Source: Alternaria dauci (taxonomy: Eukaryota > Ascomycota > Dothideomycetes > Pleosporales > Pleosporaceae). Taken from it: 64,000 nt of DNA. Made by a program: the position numbers and the translations under genes. Of this stretch, positions 37,352-48,500 are shown piece after piece (positions within the stretch are counted from its first letter, which is position 1; each line of letters starts with the position of its first letter). The notes beneath the pieces are model-generated. The model saw nothing but the letters and a program-made list of their open reading frames with translations. It ran no database searches and was not told the origin of the DNA. The stretch spans positions 3,162,001 through 3,226,000 of the forward strand of contig NC_091272.1 of assembly GCF_042100115.1 (NCBI RefSeq), written 5' to 3'.

Positions 37352-39340
37352 CTACTGAACACCCTTGCTGTGTGTAAATCTCGCAATATTCACACCAATA
37401 CTCCACCCTTTTCCTCTTCGTTCCTTTTCTCTCATCTTCTTCTCCTCGCGCTCACGCACTTCATCGCTCGACTCGAGCAGGCTATCTCCACTGAGCCGTT
37501 TGAGTATATCCATACTAGACGACGCTTTACGCAACATGCTCCTCTTTGGCAGCGGCGGAACCATGTCGCCGTTAACGTCGATACTAGGGCCAAAGGACGG
37601 CAAAGCGGTAATGTCTGCAGCCGAGGAGTGTGAAGAAGGGGTCTTGTTGCTTTGTGTAGTGGTAATGTCTGAGTTCTGGCGTTGGAGGAACATGGAAGAT
37701 GATGGGGGGAGGAGTGGGAGCGAGTGCGGTCCCTGGGTGGCTTCTTGGTTGTCTCTTGTGTAGCACCAGGATGACTCGCTGGTGCCTTGGAGTGGGAGGC
37801 TGAGCGCGCTGCTGCTGTTTGACGAGTAGACTGAGTGCTGGTATGGTGGATATAAGGGTGCGGAATGGGAGTGAGGTCTGTTGAAGTAGTCGACGGAAAT
37901 TAGATTTGGTTGGGCGTGGGCCGTTGCAAAAAAGGGACTGTCTCGAAAGGCTGGGTGCTCTGACAGTGGGGGTGGTGGATATGTTGGTGTTTTTGAGCGT
38001 ACGGGCGGAAGATGCTGGAATGGGTTGAGTATCTTGTATGGTATGTCTGCTGTGCGTGGACGTGCCTTGGTTGTGGGTACCGTCAGACTTGCTTGTGACA
38101 AGGTTCTCGATAATTCGGATGGAAGACGTGGCGATGCGGAGCGTGCGCGCGATGGAGTGGGAGGCCTACTGCGAGGTAGCGATACAACAGGAGGTGGTAG
38201 TCCTAGTGTTGACGGTATCTTCGGAGCAACCTTTTGTGGTGCGTTTAACCAGTCTGGCGTGGCGCATGCTGAGGTCGCTATAGTGTCGTTCTTTGAGCTG
38301 GGATTATCAGCCTCGGTAGATGTGAGAACCTTCTCGATTGCCTCACGCAAGTCCTGGGGATCGAGCTCAACATCTTTGTTGGAGGCCTGTGCAACGACCC
38401 TCTGGATATGGGTTGCTTGTCTAGAGAGCTGTCTTGAATGGGAGCCATCGGACGACGTAGTGCTCCTATTTGAAAGACCCGGTGTGTCGCTTTGAGGGTG
38501 GCTCCATGAATTTCCGGGATGCTTTTCTGACATTGGTGGAATATGAGAGCTCTGGGACGACCTGTGCAGTGGCCGGATGCATGCCCATGGCGGTGATTCT
38601 TGCACAAGGTCGTATATCTCAGGTATTGCTGACAGCGTGTCCCATTCTTCCAACTTCTTTGCAACCCATGGATTCTGGGTGCATCGGAGCTTCGAGAAAT
38701 AGGCAGAGCATGCTTGAGTATTCGAGAGTGGATGGCCGTAGTCGGTCAGATCTTCTAGCACCGTCGTGAACTCGTTGTTAAAATCCTCGATGCTTGCGTA
38801 TTGATCAATGTGCAGGTTCAGGAAGTGGCAGAATGCGTGGTGGTAGCCAGAGAAACTGAACACGTCGAACCGTTCATCCAGTGTCTCGAGTATCTGTTGT
38901 GAATTCAAGTTGGAGGGTGGTAGCGGTGGTCCGACTTCAAACAGCTCGAGCATCACTTCCTCTGCTAAGGAGAGAAAGATGTCAAGCTTGACCTCTCGGT
39001 CTTTCCGTACCCAAGATCTTCGCTCTTCGAGCAGGCTCGGCTGCATGTCTTTCGTCTCTCTTACACAGACGGTCGAAGCTAGCCTTGGGCTGGGCATAGG
39101 CATGGGTAAAGCGCCGCTGCAGTATTTCCAAGTATCCTTCGTTTCAAGCGCAAATTTGACGCTACGCCGCCAGCGAGAGTATTCCGGCCCGGAAGATTCG
39201 AGTTTCAGGATGGGAACGCCCGTTAGGCGTGGAGAAGTTTGTGGTTGCATTGGACTGCGTAGACCCCGTATCGACGCAGGCGCGTTTGCACTATTCAAAA
39301 CGTATGATAGAGTGAAGGACACACGCAAGGCAACACTCAT
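37352..39340 (-). CDS. Gag-like protein, probably domesticated from a Copia-type retrotransposon
   Basis: An uninterrupted 662-residue frame. Residues about 40-250 have the layout of Copia-type Gag/UBN2-like domains: a start like L-T-G-V-P-I-L-K-L, then YSRWRRSVKFAL, TWKYCSG, a RSWVRKDREVKLDIF helix, ILETLDERFDV, and a last helical part with VLEDLTDYGHPLS. Residues 270-662 are Ser/Pro-rich, end in a basic tail and have no counterpart in retroelements. I see no CCHC knuckle, protease, integrase, reverse transcriptase or long terminal repeats nearby, so this is not a live element. The intact frame argues for a retained host function, which is unknown. Starts are possible at 39340 (first ATG) or 39250 (MQPQTSP). 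Confidence 0.72.
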   Translation of the reverse strand: MSVALRVSFTLSYVLNSANAPASIRGLRSPMQPQTSPRLTGVPILKLESSGPEYSRWRRSVKFALETKDTWKYCSGALPMPMPSPRLASTVCVRETKDMQPSLLEERRSWVRKDREVKLDIFLSLAEEVMLELFEVGPPLPPSNLNSQQILETLDERFDVFSFSGYHHAFCHFLNLHIDQYASIEDFNNEFTTVLEDLTDYGHPLSNTQACSAYFSKLRCTQNPWVAKKLEEWDTLSAIPEIYDLVQESPPWACIRPLHRSSQSSHIPPMSEKHPGNSWSHPQSDTPGLSNRSTTSSDGSHSRQLSRQATHIQRVVAQASNKDVELDPQDLREAIEKVLTSTEADNPSSKNDTIATSACATPDWLNAPQKVAPKIPSTLGLPPPVVSLPRSRPPTPSRARSASPRLPSELSRTLSQASLTVPTTKARPRTADIPYKILNPFQHLPPVRSKTPTYPPPPLSEHPAFRDSPFFATAHAQPNLISVDYFNRPHSHSAPLYPPYQHSVYSSNSSSALSLPLQGTSESSWCYTRDNQEATQGPHSLPLLPPSSSMFLQRQNSDITTTQSNKTPSSHSSAADITALPSFGPSIDVNGDMVPPLPKRSMLRKASSSMDILKRLSGDSLLESSDEVREREEKKMREKERRGKGWSIGVNIARFTHSKGVQ

Positions 39341-40118
39341 CGAGGAACCGGTCACATTTGAACATGACCGCACCCCGCGATAGTCATCAGCAGGATCTTA
39401 CCAACGCATGGCCGCATGCACATCAGCCACGATACCCCCAGCTCTTTGTTCCAACGCCGGACTCGCACAAAGCGGCCTCGGGAGCCAACCGTAGCTTGAG
39501 GCATATGATGCCGTACCACCAAGATCCCAGAACCGGCGTCGAATGCCCTGGGGCCCCTAACCTAGAAAACCCATGGGACGACTTTGGTGCCGGTTGCATC
39601 CAATATATTCCCTGAAGTGTCGCAGACACCTTGGCGCAGGTTACAGTCAGCAAGGAAGGCGTCGGGTACCAAGGATCTGCGGGCTGCATGGCGGAAGCGA
39701 ATCAAAGAGATGGAACGTGAGCCTCAGTGAGGATTACTGGTTGTCGGGATCCGACGGGGAGTATCTTTGTCGCCTCATTTCCTAACTCCGGCGGACGACG
39801 ACGCGGCTCTTTGCGCGATCAAAGGAACAAAAGCCGTTGTCCGCATCGGCCGACTGACGTCTTTTGCCACGCATGGAAACTTGGATCAAGGAACTGGTTG
39901 CGTCAAAGACGGCAACGACATGTACACAGACAGAGTCTTCCTCAAGGTCTTGGGGGTTAGGGACTGTGCAGGCAACGGTTGAGTCGAGGCAAACTGTAAG
40001 TGGGGTTGTGACAGCCAGTTCTCGTCGGCCCACATTGTGCCGACTCAACGTATTTGACATAACAATTTATAAAATTGTCAGTCTTCCATCGAAGTACAAG
40101 TACTCGATAGCAACAACC
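39341..40118. other. Intergenic region before tRNA-Ser
   Basis: About 780 bp. It holds the promoter of the Gag-like gene on the minus strand and the 5' flank of the tRNA gene. No long terminal repeat or other element was recognised. Confidence 0.5.
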
Positions 40119-40199
40119 GGCGTTGTGGCGGAGTGGTTATCGCGCAAGACTAGAAATCTTGTTCCTTCGGGAGCGTCAGTTCGAATCTGGCCAACGTCG
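40119..40199 (+). tRNA. tRNA-Ser (anticodon AGA)
   Basis: The cloverleaf can be drawn by hand. Acceptor stem GGCGTTG (40119-40125) pairs with CAACGTC (40192-40198) with one G-U, and G is the discriminator. The D stem GCG/CGC encloses GAGTGGTTAT. The anticodon stem CAAGA/TCTTG has loop CTAGAAA with anticodon AGA at 40152-40154. A long variable arm typical of serine tRNAs follows, then T stem GTCAG/CTGGC with TTCGAAT. No intron. A34 would be read as inosine, decoding UCU/UCC/UCA. Confidence 0.96.
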
Positions 40200-40201
40200 T
40201 C

Positions 40202-40207
40202 TTTTTT
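40202..40207 (+). terminator. RNA polymerase III T-run terminator
   Basis: Six T residues begin three bases after the tRNA-Ser discriminator base, the normal place for a polymerase III stop. Confidence 0.85.
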
Positions 40208-40383
40208 GCTGATGGAGGAAGTACGGAGAGTCGCTTCCGCTGCTCCATGTTTTTTTGCGCTCCTCTGTCCCATACAAGCTGCGAAGAGACAGCGTACCTA
40301 TGCGTCTTGACCCTGCCAAGCCCTGGTCCAACACACTCACACTCTACAACAGCTTGCGTGCTTGGTGATACTCGACTCACCCA

Positions 40384-41025
40384 ATGCCGTTGCGACCCTT
40401 TCCATATCCGTTCCGAGTGGGCACTGACATCTGCAATGTCCCACGATTACGAGCCGTTCTCACGCGCCACTACGGCGGCGAGCCTCTGCGGCCTCTGCAC
40501 CAATATTTGAGACGAGTTCTTACCGATCACGAACGCCAGTACTTCTGGAATCGTTTTGGGCCAGAAGAAACAATTGCCAAGAAGATGGATTCAATCGCCC
40601 AATTCCTTGCCGGCAGGTATGTGCGCATGATATTCTAGACATTGGTAGAAGGCTTACGCAGGAGAAGATTTGCCGCAAAGGAAGCTTGTCGCAAAGCATG
40701 CAGCCATCTAGACATCAACGAGAGAGGGTTCAAGCATATCATGATTCTGCCCGTTACCTCGGTGGATCGCAGCGAGCATCAGTCGTCCCGACCCCAAGGC
40801 TTGATACTCGATAAAGTTTACGAAACTTACACATCAGCCCCAATTGGCACGGGAAAATCTGATGATGCACGCGTCGCAATGCAACATGTAATGTCGACAC
40901 TCGTTGACGTGAGCGAACTTGATGGGCAGCTGTGCGAGATTAGTATCAGCCACGATGGAGACTTTGCAACAGCTGTTGCTATCGTGCCGGTTGTGGACAC
41001 AGTCTCGGGTTCGTCAGCTGAATAG
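40384..41025 (+). CDS. PPT2: Holo-[acyl-carrier-protein] synthase (4'-phosphopantetheinyl transferase), mitochondrial type
   Basis: Exon 40384..40616 and exon 40662..41025 are joined over a 45-nt intron (GTATGT donor, ACGCAG acceptor), giving 198 residues. AcpS-type motifs are present: VGTDICNVPRL near residues 12-22, with the Mg-binding Asp, and RFAAKEACRKA just after the splice, the second family signature; only the join creates LAGRRRFAAKEA. The enzyme transfers phosphopantetheine from CoA to a conserved serine of acyl carrier protein; in fungi the single-domain form serves mitochondrial fatty-acid and lipoate synthesis. I see no strong presequence, though the start region is basic and aromatic. 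The tRNA gene lies 185 bp upstream. Confidence 0.9.
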
Positions 41026-41373
41026 ACTCAGTGTAGGTGTCATGTCAGAACAATATACTGACGGTGCTGTCAGCGCATGATGGTCATCATTCAAACGGTG
41101 TTGCTGGATATATCGAAGTACCATGGGACTGGTACCGGAGAATAAAGTTGCTGGTATCTACTAAATACACGACCCGTAGTCCTGGAGAACAGAGTTTGGG
41201 ACAATGTAATCACCAAGTAGTTCATCCCGCTGTGCTGGTATTGGGATTGTTGCCTAGTAGCACGACCACTTGTTCACACCGAAGCGTTCTCTCTCTCACA
41301 AACATACGTTTCCAACTGAGATTGTGAAATTAGAGAAAAATTACAGCGGCCACTTCAGACACACGACAATAAC
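41026..41373. other. Short intergenic region
   Basis: About 350 bp between two plus-strand genes: 3' flank of the ACP synthase and promoter of the phosphoesterase. Nothing else is seen. Confidence 0.55.
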
Positions 41374-42342
41374 ATGACTGCCAACACACGGTCTACATTT
41401 GGCAAAAGCAACCTGTTCGCGCCTGAGTCACCCTCGTCATGGCAGCACCTGCAGCGAGACCCGCTACTCATCATCACGCAATGGCTGTACGCCCATCGAC
41501 CGCCTATAGCCATGGCGCAACCCTCCGCTACTCCAGTAAAGGTTGTATGCATTTCAGACACACATAACGAGAAACCCAATGTTCCAAACGGCGACATCCT
41601 CATCCACTCTGGAGACATGACTATCAACGGCACATTCGAAGAGATGCAATTACAGCTCAGGTGGCTAAATGATCTGCCGCACCGTCACAAAATTGTAATA
41701 GCTGGGAATCATGACCTGCTTCTCGAACAATCCTTCTTCCATCGCAACCCACGGCTTGCAAGCCCAGACAATGATGAACACAAGATGAAAGAGCTGGAAT
41801 GGGGGAACGTGGTGTACCTTGACAACGAATCGAGGACACTCGAAATCCAGGGCCGAATTATTCGGGTCTATGGCAATCCCATGACACCACAATATGGCAA
41901 CTGGGCGTTCCAATACCCACGCAACGAAGACGAATGGTGCAACACCATCCCGGAATCAACAGACATACTAGCAACGCATGGCCCGGCCAAAGGACATCTC
42001 GATTCATCGCCTTCCAATCCTACCTATTTGCAGGGGTGTGATCATCTTCAACGGGAGCTATGGCGTGTTAAACCACGACTACATGTCTTTGGGCACATCC
42101 ACGCGGCGAGAGGGGTCCATCAAAGGAACTGGGAATGGTTGGAGCGGGGTTATGACGCTGTGTGTCGTGGCGAGGGACGCGTTAGCACCATGCCGATAGT
42201 TGTAGCTAGTTGGGTCTGGGCGTGGGTACTGTATGGGTTGGGAAGGGAGAACAGACAGGTCATGACGAGTGTCAACGCAGCGGTCGTTGGGGACTGGGGG
42301 TTGGTTGAAGGCAAAAAAACTCTTGTCGTAGATCTTGTGTAG
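41374..42342 (+). CDS. Calcineurin-like metallophosphoesterase (MPPED-like)
   Basis: A single exon of 322 residues. The five metallophosphoesterase blocks are in order: CISDTHNE, HSGDMT, AGNHDLLL, ATHGPAKG and FGHIHAARG. These carry the Asp, Asn and His ligands of the two-metal centre. The layout matches the MPPED1/2-type fungal proteins, phosphodiesterases of uncertain natural substrate. The N-terminal 46 residues include a mildly hydrophobic stretch (LLIITQWLY) that could associate with membrane. An internal ATG (MAQPSATP, residue 47) directly before the domain is an alternative start. The C-terminus has a Trp/Val-rich hydrophobic stretch around 276-288. Confidence 0.9.
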   Translation: MTANTRSTFGKSNLFAPESPSSWQHLQRDPLLIITQWLYAHRPPIAMAQPSATPVKVVCISDTHNEKPNVPNGDILIHSGDMTINGTFEEMQLQLRWLNDLPHRHKIVIAGNHDLLLEQSFFHRNPRLASPDNDEHKMKELEWGNVVYLDNESRTLEIQGRIIRVYGNPMTPQYGNWAFQYPRNEDEWCNTIPESTDILATHGPAKGHLDSSPSNPTYLQGCDHLQRELWRVKPRLHVFGHIHAARGVHQRNWEWLERGYDAVCRGEGRVSTMPIVVASWVWAWVLYGLGRENRQVMTSVNAAVVGDWGLVEGKKTLVVDLV

Positions 42343-45330
42343 ATCGTCTGGAGACGACCGCGGGACCATGTCGAGCGCTGGTACCTTTCTTGTCGGGTTC
42401 AGCTTAGCTTGCACCAAGTGCTGGGATATCGAAGTCTGCATGGCTCCTCGCAGCCTAAGCTGGCTTTTCACACAGCATCATAGGAATGAATTTTTTATAC
42501 CAGCCATGCTTAAGACTCCTGTAAGCCTACAAGAACAGGATATGCCAGAGCCAAAAGTGGGGATTGGGTTCCTGGGTTCATGCGTGCCGTCATGCCCCAC
42601 CGATCCTCGCGGTGGCGATACAGAACGCGTTTCGAGACGTGGAGCCCATGAACAGCCACCCTGTGAAGGAGCGCGGAATGTGGATCTGACAGGAAACAAA
42701 TGCAAAAGTTGGAAAAAAAAGACAAAAGCGAATTATGAAGTAGACACAGTCGTTGATGTGAGAGGATGAGGACAAGGATTGGCATCAAGCCGAGGCGGAG
42801 TATAGGAGGAGCAACATAGCATGAACGCAGTGACCGTGCCCAATGTGAATGTGGACCTATAATTCTGTTTGTTAACAGAGGTTCTTTTTCCAGTCGACGG
42901 GAGCGGTTTCGAAACGTTCAAGCGCTTGTCGGTACCGGCAGGCTCGACGTATCGATACTTGGCACAGGGGGAATCGCTCAGTACAGCTCTGTGGCGTATA
43001 CAATGAATTGGTTTCGATCGGGAGGTAATGGTATCTTGATCCGTCGCGGCGGACGTCTCCTTGAGCTGGCATTACGGTTAAGTTGGCGACTGAGTATAGA
43101 GCAAGTGACGGAAAGGGGAATCCCCGTAGGACAGCCCAGTGCCACAGTGCACTGGCTAGACCATTGGATCGGCCAGGCCTTGTCTACGATGTGCTCTGAA
43201 TATTGGCGCCTTCCTCGTACAGTCCTACGCAGAAGTTTGAAACGAGTCACGGACAGCGAACCTCGGCATCCGCGATGTGGGAACGTTTGTAGAGCGTCGA
43301 CGTCTGCCAATTATAGCTTTATGGGAGTGAAACCTTAGAGCAGGCGATGTAGAGTTGAGGCGTCGATGCAATGGCGTCAGTCATGGCCAGGCTCACTCAA
43401 GAGATGGCGGACAGTCCAGTCCGAAAGTGCCGGTAGGCCAGGCACAGACAAGGGGGGCTGATGGCAGGCATGGCAGTCCTGCCTAGGGCACGTGTAGAGT
43501 TCATGTCGTTCCCTGGCGCGCCGCAAGCGTGGAGGCGGCGAGCAGAAAGACGAAACCAGCCGTCTGCCCTAGGACGAACTTTGGCGAGTCGCAGACGAAC
43601 ATGTCAGCAAAGGGCAAATGGCCGACAAAAAACGATAGCGCGGTTAGAGTAGCAGTTGGTCGCACTTCGGAATGACTGTGGACACGAGGCCGGCAAAGAC
43701 GATTGCGGAGTAGGTAATGAAGGAATTGTGTGGCTGCAGGCGACACACCGGCCTGCATGCCTTGGGACGTCAGCCGGTAGAGACGTTGGAATTACAGTCT
43801 GCAGGGCCACTGGGAAGGTCCCGCGATATTGCTTCTCGAGGCAGACAATCAAAGCATGTCGACGGGTGCAGGTGCAGCATGAGGCGTGGTGGTGAGCGAT
43901 CATTATTATTCGCATGCGAGTGGGACCCGTGTTATGCCGAAATGAAGGGCTGGGCAAGGGCAGGGGCTGCGCCTTCTCTCATTGGCCGCCTGGTGGCTGC
44001 TCCATCTCCAGACCCCTCCGCATCGACAACGAGGAGGGCGAGGCTGTGGATGGACAACCAGACTTTGTAGATTCTTGCATTCACGCTCTACTGAGTTTTG
44101 GGTTTTGCCTGGTATCATGGTGAGCAAGGAATGCAGTGTCTGGGTCGATCAGGTAGGGTAGCCGGGGTATCTATTACCCATGGCTAGTGCCGTTTGAGCA
44201 TATACAGCCGTCTGCACGACCAGGGCCTCGCGGCCAGATGCAAATTAATCCACAGGCGGCATGCGCAATCTGCTGCCGATGGGGACACCATGTCCACCTG
44301 GCCTTGTCCACTGTCGTCTGTCACCGTCGTCGTCGTCGTTCTTCCACTCTCCCGTCTCGTCTTGTAGCACGCTCTGCATTGAATGCACCGCCAACGTCGC
44401 CGGCCGACTACTCCCTCTCGAGCAAGCGCAGTTCTATTTTACGACTATCGAATGCAGAGGCCCGCTGTCCGAAACCCTGCCTTTCCCCGTCGTGGACACT
44501 GGCACTAGTGGGTGAGCAGTTGGTTCTCCTGCAGGGAGGACAAGTTAGCGACTCGCAGCCCACCGCGCTTGCCTTCTTCCGCCCGCGACCCCTACCTGCC
44601 GCCGTTTTGGCCTGGACACCGGGGCGAGTGCTGCTGCTGACGCCTGCCCTGTCCTCTTCTTCTTCTTCTTCACTACCCGTCGCCCACGCCCCCCCGAAGC
44701 CGACTTCTTCTCCACCACCCGCCGACAATCCCCCCCAACGGGCGCATTCATACATCGACTCTGCGCATTTCCCGCCCGTGGCTCCCCGTGGCTCTCTCTC
44801 TCTCTTCCCTCCGACAAGCACCGCTCTCCACGTCGCCCCAGGCCTTACGCTCCCTTGCAACGATTCTCCGAATCACGACCACTCCTTCAAAAGCAATATC
44901 GCTCCACCGTCGCAATTACTAGTAATCTGACCGTTGCCTATCAACGTCGCCGTCGCTCGTTTTAGCATCGCACACGTACGAGAGAACGCGCCCCAGCCCC
45001 GCTGCACCAACCACGACGCGCACGTCCACCCGTTGCTCAGAACAAAGAAAACGCTCCCGCTACGAATCCTGCTGCGTCGCCAACACTGACCGCTTCCTCG
45101 ACCGACCGCGACGCTTCTTTGTTGCGCACCTGTCTTCCCGCCGACACCCACGTGTGGACCACTGTCTGATCGGCCCTCGTGCAGTACCGCGTGCGTCTAG
45201 ACCCCGCGACGACTATTCTCCGGTACCCGTCAGTGTCAAACATGACAGCATAGACCCTCGACCAAATTGACTACATTGCGACGACGCCGTAACCGCATCG
45301 CCATCTATTCCTAGCTGCATCGACAGTCTA

Positions 45331-45386
45331 GTGAGTTTTCCGGTCCAGCGACGCGCCTTCTCCGCCGAGACTGACAGCCTACACAG
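45331..45386 (+). other. Candidate 5'UTR intron 1 of the Msb2-type gene
   Basis: GTGAGT donor, GACTGACAG branch region and ACACAG acceptor, 56 nt, lying 180-235 bp before the ATG in CT-rich leader. Confidence 0.5.
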
Positions 45387-45446
45387 GTCCATTCTTTACC
45401 CATTATTGACATTCGTCAAGTACACTCGTTTACCAAAGCCCTGACA

Positions 45447-45493
45447 GTATGTTCTCTGACTTTGGCTGCAAACACCACGTCTGACAGCAACAG
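45447..45493 (+). other. Candidate 5'UTR intron 2 of the Msb2-type gene
   Basis: GTATGT donor, CTGAC branch-like site and CAACAG acceptor, 47 nt, ending 72 bp before the ATG. Confidence 0.5.
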
Positions 45494-45565
45494 GCTTTCA
45501 CGTATACCGCCTTTGACACCCTCAAGACACCTAATCTCACTTGACCGGGGAACATAATCGTAAAC

Positions 45566-48500
45566 ATGCCGCGCTCGGCCACAGTATGGGCCGCCGCCCT
45601 CATCCTGGCCAGTCTTTCTGGCTCTCCGCTCACGACAGCAGAGGCCATGCCTGCGCCAGGACCCCAACAGACCCAAGGCCGTCCCCGATACTACTTTCCC
45701 AGGCAAGTGAAGCGACAGATCGTTACCAACTCGACTACCCCGGCGGCTACCCCGTCCCCGTCTTCCGAGCCGGACTCAAGCAGCGATTCCTCGCAGCCTC
45801 CGTCTCGTCAGATGGACTTCCCGTCCTTCATCGAATCGCTTTTCCGTGGCAGTTCTGATACCTCCGTGCTTGCTTCTTCAGACTCACTTGTCAGCACCAG
45901 CGATGCCGACACAACGAGCACCCTGACTTCCGCGCTGGACGATCTTCCAACAACACTGCCCGAGAGCTCTTCATCTGCCTCTGCCTCGCAAAGCAGTGTC
46001 GTTCCCCCACCCCCTCCCCCTCCGGCATCGTCAAGCGCAAGCGTTGGATCATCGAGCCAAATTCAGGAGTCCGTTGTCGTGTCAACTTCGGAGGCTGCTT
46101 CAACGCCCACTCCCGAGGCGTCGCAAAGCGAGAAACCAGCAGAAACCCCCATTGTGGAGAAGCCTACTCAAGTTGGCTCCACCAGTGGTCTCCCAGAGTC
46201 CATCGTCCAGCCTACACCGTCGCCTGAGCCTATTCCGGAGCCGGAACCAACCACTGTTGTTTCCTCATCAGCTGCTCAATCATCTGCACCACCCGTAGAG
46301 ATCGGCACCACCAGCGGCCTTCCTGAGACCATTGTGCAGCCTACATCCACTGCACAGAGCAGCCCTGCTTCCAGCACCAAAGCCGACAGCCCTATCCTGG
46401 GTCCTGTCCTCGGCTCGACCGGTCTTCTCCCGGACATCATCGTCCCGCCAACCTCCGCTGTCTCAAGCTCTGCTGCTGCCACGTCTTCTGCTGTTGACAG
46501 CAGCCCTGCTTCCTCTGACGTGCCTAGCGTCGTTGTACCGACTGCATCCACTGCCCAGAGCTCAGCGGCAGCTTCGACTGGAGGATTGCCTGATGTGATT
46601 GTTCAGCCGTCATCTTCCGCTGCCGCAAGTGAGCCAGCCTCCACGGGCAGCATTCCTGAGACCGTTATAAAGCCAACGTCAGCCATTCAGAGCTCGGCTG
46701 CTGCTTCCACTGGAGGTCTCCCAGAGACGATTGTTCAGCCATCCTCATCGGTGGTAAACACCGAGCCCGCTTCTTCCAGTGGCACCTCCGATGTTGTCGT
46801 ACAGCCAACTTCTGTTGCGTCTACCTCCAAGCCTTCTGGTGTTGACAACACTCCTGCTTCCACAGGCGGATTGCCCAATGTTATCGTTCAGCCATCATCA
46901 TCGGTTGTCGAGTCGCCTACCGCGACGACAACTTCTGCTGGTCTCGTTGGTGGACTTCTCTCGTCGCTCCTCAACCCTGTCATCGGCTCTACCGGCGGAG
47001 TTCCCACATCCATCGTTCAGCCAACTGAAGTCGTTTCGTCGACCATCCCTCAATCATCGGAGCAGGCTATCGGTTCCACTGGAGGCATTCCGGAGACCAT
47101 TGTGACACCCACTGCGGCCCCTGTTTCTTCTGCTGCACCAAGCTCTCCTGATGCGTCAAGCTTCCTTGGGCCTTTCATCGTCCCCGGATCGACTGGCGGT
47201 ATTCCTGAAACGATTGTTCAGCCCACCTCTTCCGGTGGCCTGGTTGGTGGTCTCCTCTCTTCGCTACTTGTACCTACACCCACTCCAGAGATTGGTTCTA
47301 CTGGTGGCATTCCTGAGACCATCCTACAGCCTACATCTTCGGGCGGTCTTGTTGGTGGTCTTCTCTCGTCAATCCTTCCGCCTACGCCTACCTCAGAAGT
47401 TGGCTCTACCGGAGGTATTCCCGAAACTATTGTGCAGCCTACCTCATCGGGCGGTCTTGTTGGTGGTCTTCTCTCGTCAATCCTTCCGCCTACGCCTACC
47501 TCAGAAGTTGGCTCTACCGGAGGTATTCCCGAAACTATTGTGCAGCCTACCTCATCTGGTGGCCTGATTGGCGGTCTCCTTTCGTCGATTCTTCCACCTG
47601 TGCCTACTTCAGAAGTTGGCTCTACCGGAGGTATTCCCGAAACTATTGTGCAGCCTACCTCATCCGGCGGTCTTGTTGGTGGTCTCCTCTCGTCAATCCT
47701 TCCGCCTGTACCTACCTCAGAGGTCGGCTCTACCGGAGGCATCCCCGAAACCATTGTGCAGCCTACCTCATCTAGCGGCCTGGTTGGTGGACTCTTGTCT
47801 TCTCTGCTCGCATCAGAAGCCCCTGCAGCTACCTCCCAGGTTGGCTCGACTGGAGGTGTTCCCGAAAGCATAGTTCTCCCTACAAGTGTCGCTGCCTCTG
47901 GTTCAAGTGCAGAACCGCTTCTGCCATCCTCTGGCATCGTTATTGGAATTACCACCGCTCTAGGCACGGGAGACTCTGCTGTTGTTACTCCGACGCCAAC
48001 CCTTGTAAGCTCTGGTGCCATTCCCACCTCGGAGACCGCAGCAACCAGCTCTGGAATCCTCGGCATTCCGGATCTTCTCTCCTCAGTCGTGTCAGAACTG
48101 CCTGGTGTTCTGCCTACCGGTAGCGGTCTCGCGTCTACTGCGCCCACTCCTGTAGCGTCGGCCAGCCCGTCTGGGATCCTTCCTCCAGCCCTTTCTTCAC
48201 TGCTTTCATCGGCTGTTTCGGATCTTCCAGCATCTGCTTTGCCCAGTGCTTTCTCGAGCATTCTTTCTGGGCTGGACTCCGCTCTTCCCAGCGGCACTGG
48301 TCCCGTCATCATCCCGACGATCTTGCCTTCCAGCCTACTGTCTTCAGGCATTCTGCCTTCGTCTGGGGTGTTGCCCACTGGAGCGCTCCCCTCCTCTGGC
48401 GTCCTACCATCTTCCGGCCTGCTGTCCTCGTCAGATGTATTGCCTTCTTCAGGTCTGCCAATCTCCTCGGGCATTCTGCCTTCATCTGGCGTACTTCCGT

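Larger units (their letters stand above)
42343..45565. other. Intergenic region and long leader of the Msb2-type gene
   Basis: About 3.2 kb. From 44200 on the plus strand is pyrimidine-rich and probably transcribed leader, including two candidate introns near 45.3-45.5 kb. A 247-codon frame at 44187-44930 is Ser/Pro/Arg low complexity without a domain, so it is not called. The part 42343-44180 has no recognisable gene. Confidence 0.5.

Noticed and set aside
37352..41025. Recent retrotransposon insertion next to the tRNA-Ser gene
   Set aside because: Elements often insert near tRNA genes, and a Gag-like gene lies about 0.8 kb away. But no LTR, target duplication or pol sequence is visible, and the Gag-like gene carries a unique C-terminal half.
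44187..44930. 247-codon plus-strand frame upstream of MSB2
   Set aside because: Low-complexity Ser/Pro/Arg sequence in a CT-rich leader with no domain; better explained as 5' untranslated or promoter sequence.
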